Below are positions 45,761 to 55,490 of a stretch of 64,000 nt of DNA, piece after piece (within the stretch, counting starts at the first letter, position 1; every line of letters starts with the position of its first letter). Both the position numbers and the translations under genes were made by a program. This DNA comes from Polyangia bacterium (GTDB taxonomy: Bacteria; Myxococcota_A; Polyangia; Nannocystales; Nannocystaceae): positions 310,001-374,000 of the forward strand of contig JAUIFF010000002.1 of NCBI GenBank assembly GCA_030429545.1. The letters are read 5' to 3'. The notes below the pieces were generated by a model. It searched no databases and had not been told where the DNA came from. It was given only the letters and a program-made list of their open reading frames with translations.

Positions 45761-48432
45761 GGCATCTCCTTTGTGCTGCTTGGGTCGACACCTGTGGCGA
45801 GTGCCTCGGCTGCGCGGTAGGTCTGCGAGGGCGGCTTTTTCGGTGGTTTCAGGAGATCGAGTGCTTGCTTGCCGGCAGCGAGCGCGCGCTGCTTGTCGCC
45901 CTGTTTTCGGTAACAGGTGCCGACTTTGACCAGCAGCGGTGGCAACTCCTCGACTGTTCGCAGGTCATGCTTCAACGCCGCTGCGATTGCCTGCTGTGCC
46001 GGTGCCAGCGAGTCCCCACACGATTGCCAGGCGTGGTCACGCCACGCGACCTGATACCGGGCGGCGCGGCGAGGGGGCATCATTGCCATGGACGCTTCGA
46101 ACATCTCGTTGGCAGCCGAAGGGTCGGATGCGTGGAGGATGACCGCCCGGTACCACTCGACCTGGGAGGTCAGCGGGTGGCGGGGGCCAAAGACTTGGAG
46201 GTGGACGGCCCGGGCCTGGTCGATCGCCTGTTGTGCGGTGGTCCAATCCTCTTGGTCGATGGCAATGTAGGCAATTGATGTCCACAGCGGCGCACTGACA
46301 TCCGACATTTCGCCATAGAGTTCGTTGTATTGGGCAATGGCCGTACGAAAGGCAGCGATTGCTTTTTTGGGCTGGTTGAAGTCTTGATAAAAGTAGGCCT
46401 GCGCCGACTGTAGGCGGGCTCCCTGGGGGTCGGGACCATCGCTCGCAATCACGGCGTGGTGGGCCTTGGCGATGTCGAGCCACCGCTGGGACTGTTGCTG
46501 TTGGTGAAAGGCCTGGCCGTAGAGGTTGGCGAGAAAGGCCGCGGCATGGACCGCGCCTTCGTGGTCGGAGGCCTCGACGGATTGTAGGTAGGAGCGCGTG
46601 CACGCGGTCTCAACTTCGGGGTAATTTTGTTGCTGTTGATAGGCGTTGCAGATCGTCAGCGATGCGGCCGAAGCCAAGCTGATGGCGCCAACCGCCAGGG
46701 CCTCGCGCTCGACCTCCACGGCGAGGTCGCGTGCGCGTGCGGCATCGGCTTCGTGGGCAACCTGTCGGGCTTGGCGGTACTGGGTTCGCAGGGCCTCGTA
46801 GGTTTGTCGAGGGACGTGGGCGTCGAGCGACACGATCCTGGCCAGGCGGTCAGTGTCCGTACACTCCCCGATCCAGGGGAGGGATGCGGCTTGTCCGGGT
46901 GCCCGGGTCACGCTGAGGGTTTTTGGGGTGGTCCAGGCGGTGGCCAGTTTTTCGACTGCCGCTTCGCCACGGTCGAAACACTCGCGTGCGCGGGCAAGAA
47001 GGGCGGGGCGAATACTGTGGTTGAGCTCGCCGGCGCGGCACAGGTCTTCGCGTTTTGTTGCATAGGCATCGACATAGGCATCGACCCGCGGGCGTGCGCG
47101 CTCCCATGAATCTTGTGTATAGTCAAGTTTTGTCGCGGCAAAGGCCGCGCCGATCTGCTCGACTTTTTTGGGGGTCCAGATGTCGTAAATCGCCTGGCCC
47201 TCGGCGCGGCAGGCCTCGGCGATTTGGCTGCGCTCGTAGGCCTGAAACCCAAGCACGCCGACGACGCCAACGGCAATGGTGGCGACGGCGGCCTGCAACC
47301 CGCGACGGACAGCTGGATTGGCGCGCAAAGCTGTGAGCATCGCGTCGAGGGTTGGCCAGCGCGCGGCCGGATCGGGCTGCAGCCCACGTATAACCACCGC
47401 CCGCAGCCAACCGGGGACTTTGTTGCGACTGGGGAACACCGGGGGTTTTTGTTTGGCGGCGAGTAGTTGGTCGAGCGTCGTGGCGTCGGCAAACGGGTGG
47501 GTGCCAGTGAGGGCTTCATACAGCGAAACCGCAAAACTATAGATATCGGCGCGGGCGTCGACATCGGCACACAGATGCTGCTCGGGTGCCATATAAGGTG
47601 GCGTACCGAGTAACGTACCTGTTTGTGTCAGGCGCATGTCGAGGCTTGCGTCGCTGTCACTTGTGTTGTCGAAGGTCTGCTGGAGGGCGTCGTCTCGGAT
47701 CCCGGCAGCGAGGCCGAAGTCGGCGACCTTGGGGTGGCCTTCGTCGTCGAGCAGGATGTTGTCGGGTTTGAAGTCGCGGTGCAAAATCCCGGCACGGTGG
47801 GCTGCGGCCAGTCCAGCGCCCGCCTCGAGAAAGAGCGACAACACCCGGCGCCAGGAGTGGGGGCCCTGTCGCAGCCAGTGGCGGACACTGGCCCCCTGGA
47901 CATATTCGAGGGCGATGTAAGCCAGGCCCATGGCCTCGCCAGCTTCGTAGATGGTGACGACATTGGGGTGTTTGAGGCGGGCCGCAGCCTGGGCCTCGCG
48001 CATCAGTCGGGTGCGACCGGTCGCACGATCGAAATCGGGGCGAATGAGTTTGAGAGCGATGGTCCGGTCCAGCTTGGGGTCGTAGGCGGTATAGACAAAT
48101 CCCATGCCCCCCTGACCGAGGTGCGAAAGCAGGACGTAGCGACCGATCTTCTGGCCATAGGCGGTTTTGTCGGCCAGTGCTGCAAGCAGGTGTTGGGTCG
48201 ATGCGTCTGGCTTGGGCGCGTTGCTGTTGTGGGTCGGCTCGTCGGGTTCGAGCATGTTCGTCAGGGTGGAGTCGGCACGCAGGGCTTCGGCGAGTACCTC
48301 CATGCACTCCGCACAGCTGTCGACATGACGCTCAACCCAGGTGTGCAGTTGCGTGTCGAGTGTGCCCTCGGCAAACCCCAAAAGTTCATTCTCGGTCGCG
48401 CACCGGTTTACTTGGCTGGGGTGTTGCATCAC
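45757..48432 (-). CDS. Anti-sigma zinc-motif / Ser-Thr kinase / TPR fusion protein
   Basis: 891 residues. Residues about 14-45 carry the anti-sigma H-x3-C-x2-C motif (ERHVDSCAECMEV). The kinase domain spans about 90-370 (YVLLSHLGQGGMGFVY, RLMREAQAAARLKHPN, LHRDFKPDNILLDDEG, VADFGLAAG, GTPPYMAPEQH). A membrane helix follows (AVATIAVGVVGVLGFQAYE). The C-terminal half, outside the cytosol, is TPR-like (ARDLAVEVEREALAVGAISLASAASL, YFYQDFNQPKKAIAAFRTAIAQYNEL). It is translationally coupled to the sigma factor, so it likely senses an envelope signal and releases the factor. Confidence 0.92.
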   Translation of the reverse strand: MMQHPSQVNRCATENELLGFAEGTLDTQLHTWVERHVDSCAECMEVLAEALRADSTLTNMLEPDEPTHNSNAPKPDASTQHLLAALADKTAYGQKIGRYVLLSHLGQGGMGFVYTAYDPKLDRTIALKLIRPDFDRATGRTRLMREAQAAARLKHPNVVTIYEAGEAMGLAYIALEYVQGASVRHWLRQGPHSWRRVLSLFLEAGAGLAAAHRAGILHRDFKPDNILLDDEGHPKVADFGLAAGIRDDALQQTFDNTSDSDASLDMRLTQTGTLLGTPPYMAPEQHLCADVDARADIYSFAVSLYEALTGTHPFADATTLDQLLAAKQKPPVFPSRNKVPGWLRAVVIRGLQPDPAARWPTLDAMLTALRANPAVRRGLQAAVATIAVGVVGVLGFQAYERSQIAEACRAEGQAIYDIWTPKKVEQIGAAFAATKLDYTQDSWERARPRVDAYVDAYATKREDLCRAGELNHSIRPALLARARECFDRGEAAVEKLATAWTTPKTLSVTRAPGQAASLPWIGECTDTDRLARIVSLDAHVPRQTYEALRTQYRQARQVAHEADAARARDLAVEVEREALAVGAISLASAASLTICNAYQQQQNYPEVETACTRSYLQSVEASDHEGAVHAAAFLANLYGQAFHQQQQSQRWLDIAKAHHAVIASDGPDPQGARLQSAQAYFYQDFNQPKKAIAAFRTAIAQYNELYGEMSDVSAPLWTSIAYIAIDQEDWTTAQQAIDQARAVHLQVFGPRHPLTSQVEWYRAVILHASDPSAANEMFEASMAMMPPRRAARYQVAWRDHAWQSCGDSLAPAQQAIAAALKHDLRTVEELPPLLVKVGTCYRKQGDKQRALAAGKQALDLLKPPKKPPSQTYRAAEALATGVDPSSTKEMP

Positions 48433-48581
48433 CTATGCCTCTACAACAAATGCCCGCGGCTCGATAGGCCCTCACCCTCGCACAAGTTTTTTCAAAAAAA
48501 AATCAGTCACGCTGCGACAAACCAAAACGGCTCCGTCTAGGGGGTAAGGCCACAAAAGACGCTCGGCCAGGAGCAACTCCC

Positions 48582-51425
48582 ATGAACACCCCGGCAGATT
48601 TTTCCAACTCGAAACGCTTCTCTTCGCGGTTTGTCTCGGCCTCCTTGTGGGCGCTACTCGGTTTGTCTGGTGGCTGTTACGGAGGTGGTGAGGCCAGCGA
48701 TTCGGACAGTGTTGAGATGGACTCGGTTGGTGACGGTGAGGACGAGGAGCCGAACGCGGATGGGTCGCTGCGCGGTGAACGGATTACCGGGATTGTGGTG
48801 GGCGAGGGGGGCCTCACCTACGAGGGCACTGAAGGTCTTGAACGCGACAGTTTTGGGCCCTCGGCCTATGTCGTGGATGAGCGCGATTTCAACTGGATAG
48901 CCGACGGCCCGGCCAGCAAGATTTTGGTGGTCGACGACGATGGTCAGATTGTCGATACCTACCAACTCGATGGATTGGTCCAGCGGCTCGAGGACATGGT
49001 TGTGACCTCGACCCATGTCTATGTGCTCGACACCGGTTTGGCGGCACCCAAGATCTCGCGGATCGGTCGCCACGACGTCGAGGAGACCCCGTGGGAGAGT
49101 TTTGACCTCCCGGCCGACATCGAGGACCTGCGCCGGGTGACCGGGCTTCAAAGCGACAGTGACGGCACGGTTTTACTTGAGATGGCACTCGGCTCGGAGG
49201 TCCGCGAGGTGTTCGATTCGTCGGGGGCGTTTGTCGAAGATGGGGTGGCCACGCGGCACCACCGGGTGGGGGAGCACCAGATCGAACTCGTCGGTTATTC
49301 GGGTGAGCCCGAGGACGACGAGTCGACCGGGGCAGTGCTGGTCGATGGTACCGAGGTCGCAACGATCAAGACGGCCGGTATGCTGGGCGGTTTTTCGTTT
49401 CTCGCCGCGACCACCGACAACACCGGGTTTTGGCTTCGGGTACAGGATGTCACCGTGGTCGAGCAGGCCCTCCACGTGCGTGACTTCGCCTACCGCGTGG
49501 GGATTGCCGGCGACATTCTCGAAGTTGTCGAGATGCCGATTGCCGATGAAGTCGTATATACACACAACCGGCTCGCATTTGATTCGTCGGGGGCGATTCG
49601 TTCGCTGTCGACCCAGCCGGCCGAGGTTGTGTTGGCCTATCCGACCCGCAGCGACAAGACGACGGCCGCGACACTCCCGGCGGGGGCGACCAAACACCTG
49701 GAGACCACGGTGGTCGGGCAGGCCCGGCAAACACCTGGCTTGACCAGCCAAACCGACGCGACCGGGGCAACCCAGTGTCGGCCGGGCTGGGCGATCATGT
49801 GGCACGCCTACTCCTATGCCAACTACACCGCGACCTACGGGCCCCAACACCTCGACGCGAGTTGTGCCGGACGCACCCGTCCGGTGCACGCAACCGGGTC
49901 GACCGTCAAGGGGGCGATTTACCGCTACGCCGGCTATCAAACGCTCGATGCCTACGATCATGCTGTACAGTCCGGAAAGGTGATAGGTGACGTCAAACAG
50001 GCAGACGGCGTGGCCGCGTGTGCAAACGGTGTCGATTGCTCGGGGTTTGTCAGCCAGGTGTGGGGGTCGAGTTACAAGACGACCCACTATATGCACCAAA
50101 TCACCAACGTGATCGACCGTGCTCAACTGATCCCAGGCGATGCCCTGCACAAAATTGGGCACGTGCGCTTGGTCGAGAAAAACCTCGGTTCCGATGGCGT
50201 GTTGGTGGTCGAGTCGACCACGGGGAACTACGATCGGGTGATTGCCCGGTGGATGTCCTGGGGTGCCAATAGTCAGTACAAAGCCAGGCGCTACCATGGA
50301 CACTGCGGTTACTACGACGATCCGCAACCCGAGCCCGAGCCTGAGCCCGAGCCCGAGCCCGTGGATGCTTCGACCCACGTGATCTTTGACGTCAGTGGCT
50401 ATCTCCCACAGGGCTCACACTACACGCCCGTTGCCGGTGAACGGCTGATCGACACCCGCGACAGTGAGCCGTTGCTGCACGAGCAAACCCTCAGCCTCGA
50501 CATGACGGGACCAACGGGTGTGGCTGCCAACCAAATCGATGCCGTCGTCCTCAATGTCGCAGCGATCGGTCCCACACAGCCGGGCTTTTTGTCGGCCTAT
50601 CCGGACACGATTGACTACCCGGGGACATCCAACATCAACTTTGCACCCGGCGGGGCAACGGCCGGCCTTGTGGTCGTCAAACCCGGTAGCAACGGCAAGG
50701 TCAAGTTCCGCCACATCGGTGACTCAACCGATATTGCAGTTGACTTTGTCGGGTGGTTCCCGGCGGCGTCCAACCTCACCGCGGTGACCCCGACGCGGGT
50801 TGTGGATACCCGAGAAACCTCCAAGGTTAGCGAGACTCTCGACATTCAATTGACCGGTGTCGGCGGGGTGCCGGCCAACAATGTCGGGGCCGTTGTGGTC
50901 AACCTCGCGGTGATCAGGCCAGATGGACCGGGGCACGCCAAACTCTACGAGCACGGTGCGAATCAGCCGATGACCTCCAACCTCAACTTCAACACCGACG
51001 AGGTGCGGGCCAATTTAGTAATCGTACCTGTTTCGCCCGGGGGGAAGGCTCGGCTGTGGACCTTGACGCCGGCCGACTACGTTGTCGATGTATTTGGCTA
51101 CTTCCCTGAAGATGGCGACCTGCAAACGATTGCGCCTGTCCGTGCCCATGATAGCCGCACCGAGGATGGCCCACTGCTCGCGGGTTCAACCCTCGATATC
51201 AAGGTCACCGGCAACGGTGTGCCGGCAACGGCCGAGGCTGTGTTGGGCAACATTGCCGTGACCCAACCGACGAGCTGGGGGTATTTGCAGGTACATCCAA
51301 CTGGCAACGATGCACCCGACACATCATCGATCAATTTTGCCCCCGGACAAACGGTTGCCAATGCGGTTGTGGCCGAGGTTGGGGATAACGGCATGGTCTC
51401 CGTGTTCGCCCACGTGGCCGAGTAG
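48582..51425 (+). CDS. Lipoprotein with NlpC/P60-like domain and three C-terminal DTR repeats
   Basis: 947 residues. Signal peptide with LSGGCYGGG lipobox, then an acidic linker. Residues about 70-380 look like beta-propeller strands. An NlpC/P60-like domain follows, with the nucleophile in NGVDCSGFVSQVWG (about 485) and His in LHKIGHVRLVE (about 526). A Glu-Pro linker leads to three repeats of about 120 residues, each beginning with a DTR/DSR motif (RLIDTRD, RVVDTRE, RAHDSRT) and ending in a DVxGYFP-like strand. NlpC/P60 enzymes cut cell-wall peptides, so it could act in predation or wall turnover. A TGCA-N2-TACA copy is at 51286. Confidence 0.82.
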   Translation: MNTPADFSNSKRFSSRFVSASLWALLGLSGGCYGGGEASDSDSVEMDSVGDGEDEEPNADGSLRGERITGIVVGEGGLTYEGTEGLERDSFGPSAYVVDERDFNWIADGPASKILVVDDDGQIVDTYQLDGLVQRLEDMVVTSTHVYVLDTGLAAPKISRIGRHDVEETPWESFDLPADIEDLRRVTGLQSDSDGTVLLEMALGSEVREVFDSSGAFVEDGVATRHHRVGEHQIELVGYSGEPEDDESTGAVLVDGTEVATIKTAGMLGGFSFLAATTDNTGFWLRVQDVTVVEQALHVRDFAYRVGIAGDILEVVEMPIADEVVYTHNRLAFDSSGAIRSLSTQPAEVVLAYPTRSDKTTAATLPAGATKHLETTVVGQARQTPGLTSQTDATGATQCRPGWAIMWHAYSYANYTATYGPQHLDASCAGRTRPVHATGSTVKGAIYRYAGYQTLDAYDHAVQSGKVIGDVKQADGVAACANGVDCSGFVSQVWGSSYKTTHYMHQITNVIDRAQLIPGDALHKIGHVRLVEKNLGSDGVLVVESTTGNYDRVIARWMSWGANSQYKARRYHGHCGYYDDPQPEPEPEPEPEPVDASTHVIFDVSGYLPQGSHYTPVAGERLIDTRDSEPLLHEQTLSLDMTGPTGVAANQIDAVVLNVAAIGPTQPGFLSAYPDTIDYPGTSNINFAPGGATAGLVVVKPGSNGKVKFRHIGDSTDIAVDFVGWFPAASNLTAVTPTRVVDTRETSKVSETLDIQLTGVGGVPANNVGAVVVNLAVIRPDGPGHAKLYEHGANQPMTSNLNFNTDEVRANLVIVPVSPGGKARLWTLTPADYVVDVFGYFPEDGDLQTIAPVRAHDSRTEDGPLLAGSTLDIKVTGNGVPATAEAVLGNIAVTQPTSWGYLQVHPTGNDAPDTSSINFAPGQTVANAVVAEVGDNGMVSVFAHVAE

Positions 51426-51441
51426 TCGGCGATCGACCCAT

Positions 51442-51468
51442 GCGCCCGGTTGCTTCGCAGTCGGGCGC
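51442..51468. terminator. Hairpin between convergent genes
   Basis: GCGCCCG (51442-51448) pairs with CGGGCGC (51462-51468) around a 13-base loop. There is no T-run, so it is a weak or Rho-assisted terminator for the NlpC/P60 gene and the facing nuclease-like gene. Confidence 0.4.
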
Positions 51469-51491
51469 TGGGCAATTCGGATGTCAATTTC

Positions 51492-52025
51492 CTAGCCCGA
51501 GCGTTTTTTGGTGCGCGCGCGTTTTTGGCTTGGTCGTGTGCGAACAACTTCGGGAAGCGGTAGACCGAGCTGAGGATCGGGGGCAAAGCGCCGCTTTTCT
51601 GACAGCACCATGGGCCAAAGTCCGAACACCGAGGCAATGACGTGATCGAGCTCGAGTGTCGCTTTTGTTCGCGCCGTGCCTGCGGGATCGCAAAAAACGG
51701 CATGACGCGAACCCTCGAGTGTGTGCAACACCCCGGCCGACCAGCCCTCACCGGCGTAGACTAAACAACCCGGAATCCACATCGACTCCAGATCGGCCAA
51801 GGCGTAGGGCACTTTTTCGTCGGTGGTTCCACTGGTCGCCTGGTATTTACACTCTAGCCCCAGTGCGAGGGACGTTGTCCGGTGTCGCAAGAAGATATCG
51901 AGCCGCCGTTGCTTGCCAATAATCGTCTTTCCCAAGGGAACTTCGGTGTAGACAACGAGACCACAGGGGGCGAAATTCTGGTGAATGTACATGGCGATAC
52001 GATCGCGATACGCATTCCCAGACAC
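51492..52025 (-). CDS. PD-(D/E)XK nuclease-like protein
   Basis: 177 residues from a GTG start. RRLDIFLRHRTTSLALGLECKYQ contains the spaced Asp and the E-x-K of the PD-(D/E)XK nuclease core, followed by SGTTDEKVPYALADLESM, typical of a group annotated as PD-(D/E)XK superfamily proteins. The C-terminus is basic (RPSQKRARTKKRSG), which suits DNA binding. It could be the nuclease of a defence system, but no partner is adjacent. The flanking intergenic DNA is less GC-rich, which hints at acquisition. Confidence 0.72.
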   Translation of the reverse strand: MSGNAYRDRIAMYIHQNFAPCGLVVYTEVPLGKTIIGKQRRLDIFLRHRTTSLALGLECKYQATSGTTDEKVPYALADLESMWIPGCLVYAGEGWSAGVLHTLEGSRHAVFCDPAGTARTKATLELDHVIASVFGLWPMVLSEKRRFAPDPQLGLPLPEVVRTRPSQKRARTKKRSG

Positions 52026-52522
52026 ACGCCGAGTCTAGCTGGAACCTATGCTCCCTACAATCTGAACAGAAGATCGGTGTCTATACAAGGTGCTTCAAGG
52101 ATGCTCGTTAATGGATCTGAACAATCGAGCATGTTTTGTTTGGCTGGAACCGGGCCAGCACCTTTAAAGTTGTTTATACAATTTTCCCCGAGGTGGCCCA
52201 CAAGCGCGCGTGTGGGCGAGATGTTGTTCGCGCCGCCTCCGGGCCGTTTCGGTGCTGGCCGGAGCTCGCATAGACGCTCGACAGGGTCGAGATGTTTTGG
52301 ACCTGACCCATGCGTAACCGACGACGGGCCGCGACGAGCAGATGGTGTGGATGGCCCAAGGCGTCGGAAATTATTGGTGATCGCACCTGGTTTGAGCTGG
52401 GGCTTTGTTGGCGGCATCGCCTGTGGGTAGCGGACGTGGTCACGCTGGGTGGTTTCCCGTTTTTGCGCATGGCGAGTGACTTGCACCCACACCGCCGATG
52501 AGGTCTAGTATCGCGGCGCCTC
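52026..52522. other. Intergenic region, no recognisable gene
   Basis: About 500 bases upstream of the nuclease-like gene and of the divergent membrane-protein gene. Parts near 52050-52190 have clearly lower GC. Open frames on both strands have no domain character and may be remnants. I see no RNA gene or repeat. Confidence 0.4.
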
Positions 52523-53680
52523 ATGAACCCTTTTGTCCGACGCTTTTTTCAGCGTCTCCCCGTCCGCGCGGTTGAGAACGACGACGAGCTCCACCTCCTG
52601 AGCGAGGAAGAGGCGCGGGCGATTCGTGGGCGGCAGCGCCTGGCAATCACGCTCTCGGCCAGTATCGCCGTATTTGGGGCGCTTTGCTTTTATCTACCGG
52701 CCTACTGGTATCCCGATGCATTTCCGAAGGTGTCGGTCAACTTCCCGTGGATCGGCCCCTATGACGTTCCGTGGGCGCACCTGCTGTGGGGGTTGTTGGT
52801 CATGGGCACCGAGTTGCAGGTGCTCGTGTTGATCAACGTGTGGGCCGTGCACGAGATCGCGGTTGTCACCGGGTTGCTCAATCACGCAAATAAGCACGAG
52901 CGGATGCAGCCGCTGTTGCAGGTGGCGCTCAAGCAAAAGGCCAAGGGCCTGCTGCGCTATGGAATCGACCCGTTGCTCGGGATCAATCGTTGGTTGCTGC
53001 TCCTGTATACATTACTGCTACGACTTAAGGGGTTTTTGGGCAAAAAGATCCTCCAGTCGCTCGGGCGGTTGTTACTCGGTCGTTTGGCGATTCGCGAGCT
53101 TCTCGATTTTATTGGGATGCCACTTTACATGGCCATCAATGCCTACGCGACCCACTCGATTATCCGCGAGGCCAAGGTCAACATTATTGGCCAGCAGTTG
53201 ATCGCCCATGTCGATGCCCGCTTGCCACCCGCGGCGGTGGTCGATAGCTGGCCCGATGGACATGCATTGATTTACGACACGTTGCAGTTGGTGGCCGCCA
53301 CCAAACGCGACTTTCACTTTAATCACTACGTCCTGGCCAAGGCGGTGATCGAGGGTTATGACCTGGAAATCACGCCCCGTACCGAACTGCCCGCCGACTT
53401 CGTGCCGCGGCTGCAGGCGGCACCGGAGGCCCTGCGCCGGCTGTGCGTTTTGCTGCTCATCCTCGGCTTTATCCTCGACGGTCAGTTCACGCGGGCCGAG
53501 CAACGGCGGTTGCGGGCGTTGAGGGCCGGCGGCGTGTCGGCGATCCCCGTTGAGGACGTTCAGCGTTGGTGTGCCGCGCTTGTCAGTGGCGAGGGGCTCG
53601 ACAGTCTGCTCGACACGCATTTGCAGCCGCTTCGAAAGGTCGTGCCAAGTGTCGCGAGCACCGGGCAAAACGGCGATTGA
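52523..53680 (+). CDS. Multi-pass membrane protein of unknown function
   Basis: 385 residues. Hydrophobic segments at about 38-58 (AITLSASIAVFGALCFYLPA), 88-115 and 155-170. A long C-terminal soluble region has HFNHYVLAKAVIEGYDLEITPRTEL and LRRLCVLLLILGFILDGQFTRAEQRRLRAL, reminiscent of TerB-like or LBF_2804-type proteins. The family assignment is only a guess. Its end is 46 bases before the phosphofructokinase gene, so they may be co-transcribed. Confidence 0.7.
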   Translation: MNPFVRRFFQRLPVRAVENDDELHLLSEEEARAIRGRQRLAITLSASIAVFGALCFYLPAYWYPDAFPKVSVNFPWIGPYDVPWAHLLWGLLVMGTELQVLVLINVWAVHEIAVVTGLLNHANKHERMQPLLQVALKQKAKGLLRYGIDPLLGINRWLLLLYTLLLRLKGFLGKKILQSLGRLLLGRLAIRELLDFIGMPLYMAINAYATHSIIREAKVNIIGQQLIAHVDARLPPAAVVDSWPDGHALIYDTLQLVAATKRDFHFNHYVLAKAVIEGYDLEITPRTELPADFVPRLQAAPEALRRLCVLLLILGFILDGQFTRAEQRRLRALRAGGVSAIPVEDVQRWCAALVSGEGLDSLLDTHLQPLRKVVPSVASTGQNGD

Positions 53681-53726
53681 CCAAGCTCGGTCAACCAGCG
53701 CATGCTCGGGGCCGACAGGAGCAGCA

Positions 53727-54827
53727 ATGGCCAAAAAAGTCGGGATCATGACCGGGGGCGGGGACTGCCCGGGGCTCAACGCAGTGATTCGCGCGGTCGT
53801 CCGCGTGGGTAAGGAACAGTACGGTTGGGACATCCTCGGGATCGAAGATGCATTTCACGGTTTGGTCGATCTCAACCTGGCGTCGCCGCGTGGCAACCGT
53901 TGGCTCGACCTCGCCGATGTTCGCGGGATCCTCGAAAAAGGTGGCACAATTTTGGGAACCTCCAACCGCGCCGATCCGTTTCACTATGTCGTGGAAGACG
54001 GGCAGGGCGGTCGCCGGGAGACCGATGTCTCGGACCTTGTGGTGGCCAATTACCACAAGCTTGAACTCGATGGACTGATCTCAATCGGCGGCGATGGGTC
54101 GATGGCCATCGCCCAGCGCTTTGTCGACAAGGGGCTCAACATTGTGGGCGTGCCCAAAACTATCGACAATGATCTCGGTGCCACCGACCAAACATTTGGC
54201 TTTGACACTGCCCTCAATATTGCGACCGAGGCGATCGACCGGATTCGCGACACGGCCGATAGCCACGACCGCGTGATGTTGGTCGAAGTGATGGGTCGCA
54301 ATGCTGGCTGGATCGCGCTGCATGCCGGTCTCGCCGGCGGTGCCGATGCGATTTTGCTACCCGAGATTCCCTACCGCCTCCAACCGATCGCCGATATGAT
54401 TCGCCACCGTCGCCGTCGCGGGAAACACTACTCGATACTCGTGGTGGCCGAGGGGGCGAAACCCGCTGGCGGACAGGTCAGCTCGCTTCAGCGACAGTTG
54501 GGCGAAATGCCGCGGTTGATGGGGGCTGCAACCCGGGTTGCCACGGGCTTGTCTGAGCTTATCGATGCCGATATGCGGGTGACCGTGCTTGGCCACGTGC
54601 AGCGCGGTGGTCGGCCGACAACATTCGACCGTGTGCTTGCGACTCGCTATGGGCATCGGGCTGCACAATTGGTCGAGTCTGGTGACTTCGGCAACATGAC
54701 GGCATTGCGCAATGGCCAGATTGTTGCGGTCCCGATCGCCGAGGCGGTCGCCGAACCCAAGCGCGTCGACCCAAACGGTCAGCTCGTCGAAACGGCGCGG
54801 GCGATCGGTGTCAGCTTTGGCGAGTGA
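53727..54827 (+). CDS. pfkA: 6-phosphofructokinase, group III, probably ATP-dependent
   Basis: 366 residues from ATG 53727, with AGGAG upstream. The N-terminus is VGIMTGGGDCPGLNAVIRAVV. SIGGDGSMAIA (about 120) has Gly after the Asp, as in ATP-using enzymes. VGVPKTIDNDL (about 142) has Lys, usual in group III and PPi-type enzymes. The Gly-plus-Lys combination is the one known for ATP-dependent group III members, such as that of Streptomyces. MGRNAGWIALHAGLAGGAD and LGHVQRGGRPTTFDRVLATR complete the active site. It phosphorylates fructose 6-phosphate in glycolysis. Confidence 0.93.
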   Translation: MAKKVGIMTGGGDCPGLNAVIRAVVRVGKEQYGWDILGIEDAFHGLVDLNLASPRGNRWLDLADVRGILEKGGTILGTSNRADPFHYVVEDGQGGRRETDVSDLVVANYHKLELDGLISIGGDGSMAIAQRFVDKGLNIVGVPKTIDNDLGATDQTFGFDTALNIATEAIDRIRDTADSHDRVMLVEVMGRNAGWIALHAGLAGGADAILLPEIPYRLQPIADMIRHRRRRGKHYSILVVAEGAKPAGGQVSSLQRQLGEMPRLMGAATRVATGLSELIDADMRVTVLGHVQRGGRPTTFDRVLATRYGHRAAQLVESGDFGNMTALRNGQIVAVPIAEAVAEPKRVDPNGQLVETARAIGVSFGE

Positions 54828-54860
54828 CCAAAGCCTAGACATCTTGGCCCTGTGAGCTGA

Positions 54861-55400
54861 CTACATCTTGCGGCGAATTTCCTTGACGATTCTGATCAAT
54901 CGATTGAGTTCCCAGTGGATCAATTCGAGCATGTAATACTTGTCCCTGTAAGAGCGCCGAACACCAATTCGATCGATGCACCGACCCTTGGTTTTCACCG
55001 TCAAGACGAGTGAAACGTACCAGTACCCGACATCGATTTGCTGGTGGGACCACAGCAGTTGTGGGAGGTCTCGCGCCTTCGCTCCGCAGCCGGCAAAACC
55101 CATGTATTTTCCTGTGAAAGTTTCCCGGATTGCCAGTTGGGTAATGGTGCCCTTGGCATCTGTTTCCAACGACGCAAATGACCCGGAGAAGGTGCCTGTT
55201 ACTGTTGAGGTGGGGATGTTCTGCGGGATGGGTAGTGGTTTCTTGGCCGCACCGGCATTCGGCGGGTTGAGGGGTTGCGGCTTGTTGAGGGGTTGTGGTT
55301 TGTTGAGGGGTTGTGGCTTGTCGAGCGGTTTAGACCACGCGCTGGTGGCCAGCCCGAGCGAGAGACACGCGATACCTACCATTGATACGAGTTTTTTCAT
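54861..55400 (-). CDS. Secreted protein with KPQPLN repeats
   Basis: 179 residues. Signal peptide MKKLVSMVGIACLSLGLATSAWS, then three or four copies of a KPQPLN-like hexapeptide encoded by 18-bp repeats (about 55260-55330). The mature domain is beta-rich with two Cys (GFAGCGAKARD, KGRCIDRIG) and a basic helical C-terminus (LNRLIRIVKEIRRKM). No family recognised. Probably periplasmic or outer-membrane associated. Confidence 0.65.
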   Translation of the reverse strand: MKKLVSMVGIACLSLGLATSAWSKPLDKPQPLNKPQPLNKPQPLNPPNAGAAKKPLPIPQNIPTSTVTGTFSGSFASLETDAKGTITQLAIRETFTGKYMGFAGCGAKARDLPQLLWSHQQIDVGYWYVSLVLTVKTKGRCIDRIGVRRSYRDKYYMLELIHWELNRLIRIVKEIRRKM

Positions 55401-55490
55401 GACACCTGCCTACAGGGTCAGGTTATCCAAAGGGCCCAGGTTTTTCAACTTGCAGATATGCGCAGCCAGCCGGTGACGGGCCCGAGTTGC

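Noticed and set aside
52055..52492. 145-codon minus-strand frame upstream of the nuclease-like gene
   Set aside because: No domain, odd composition and no ribosome site; not supported as a gene.
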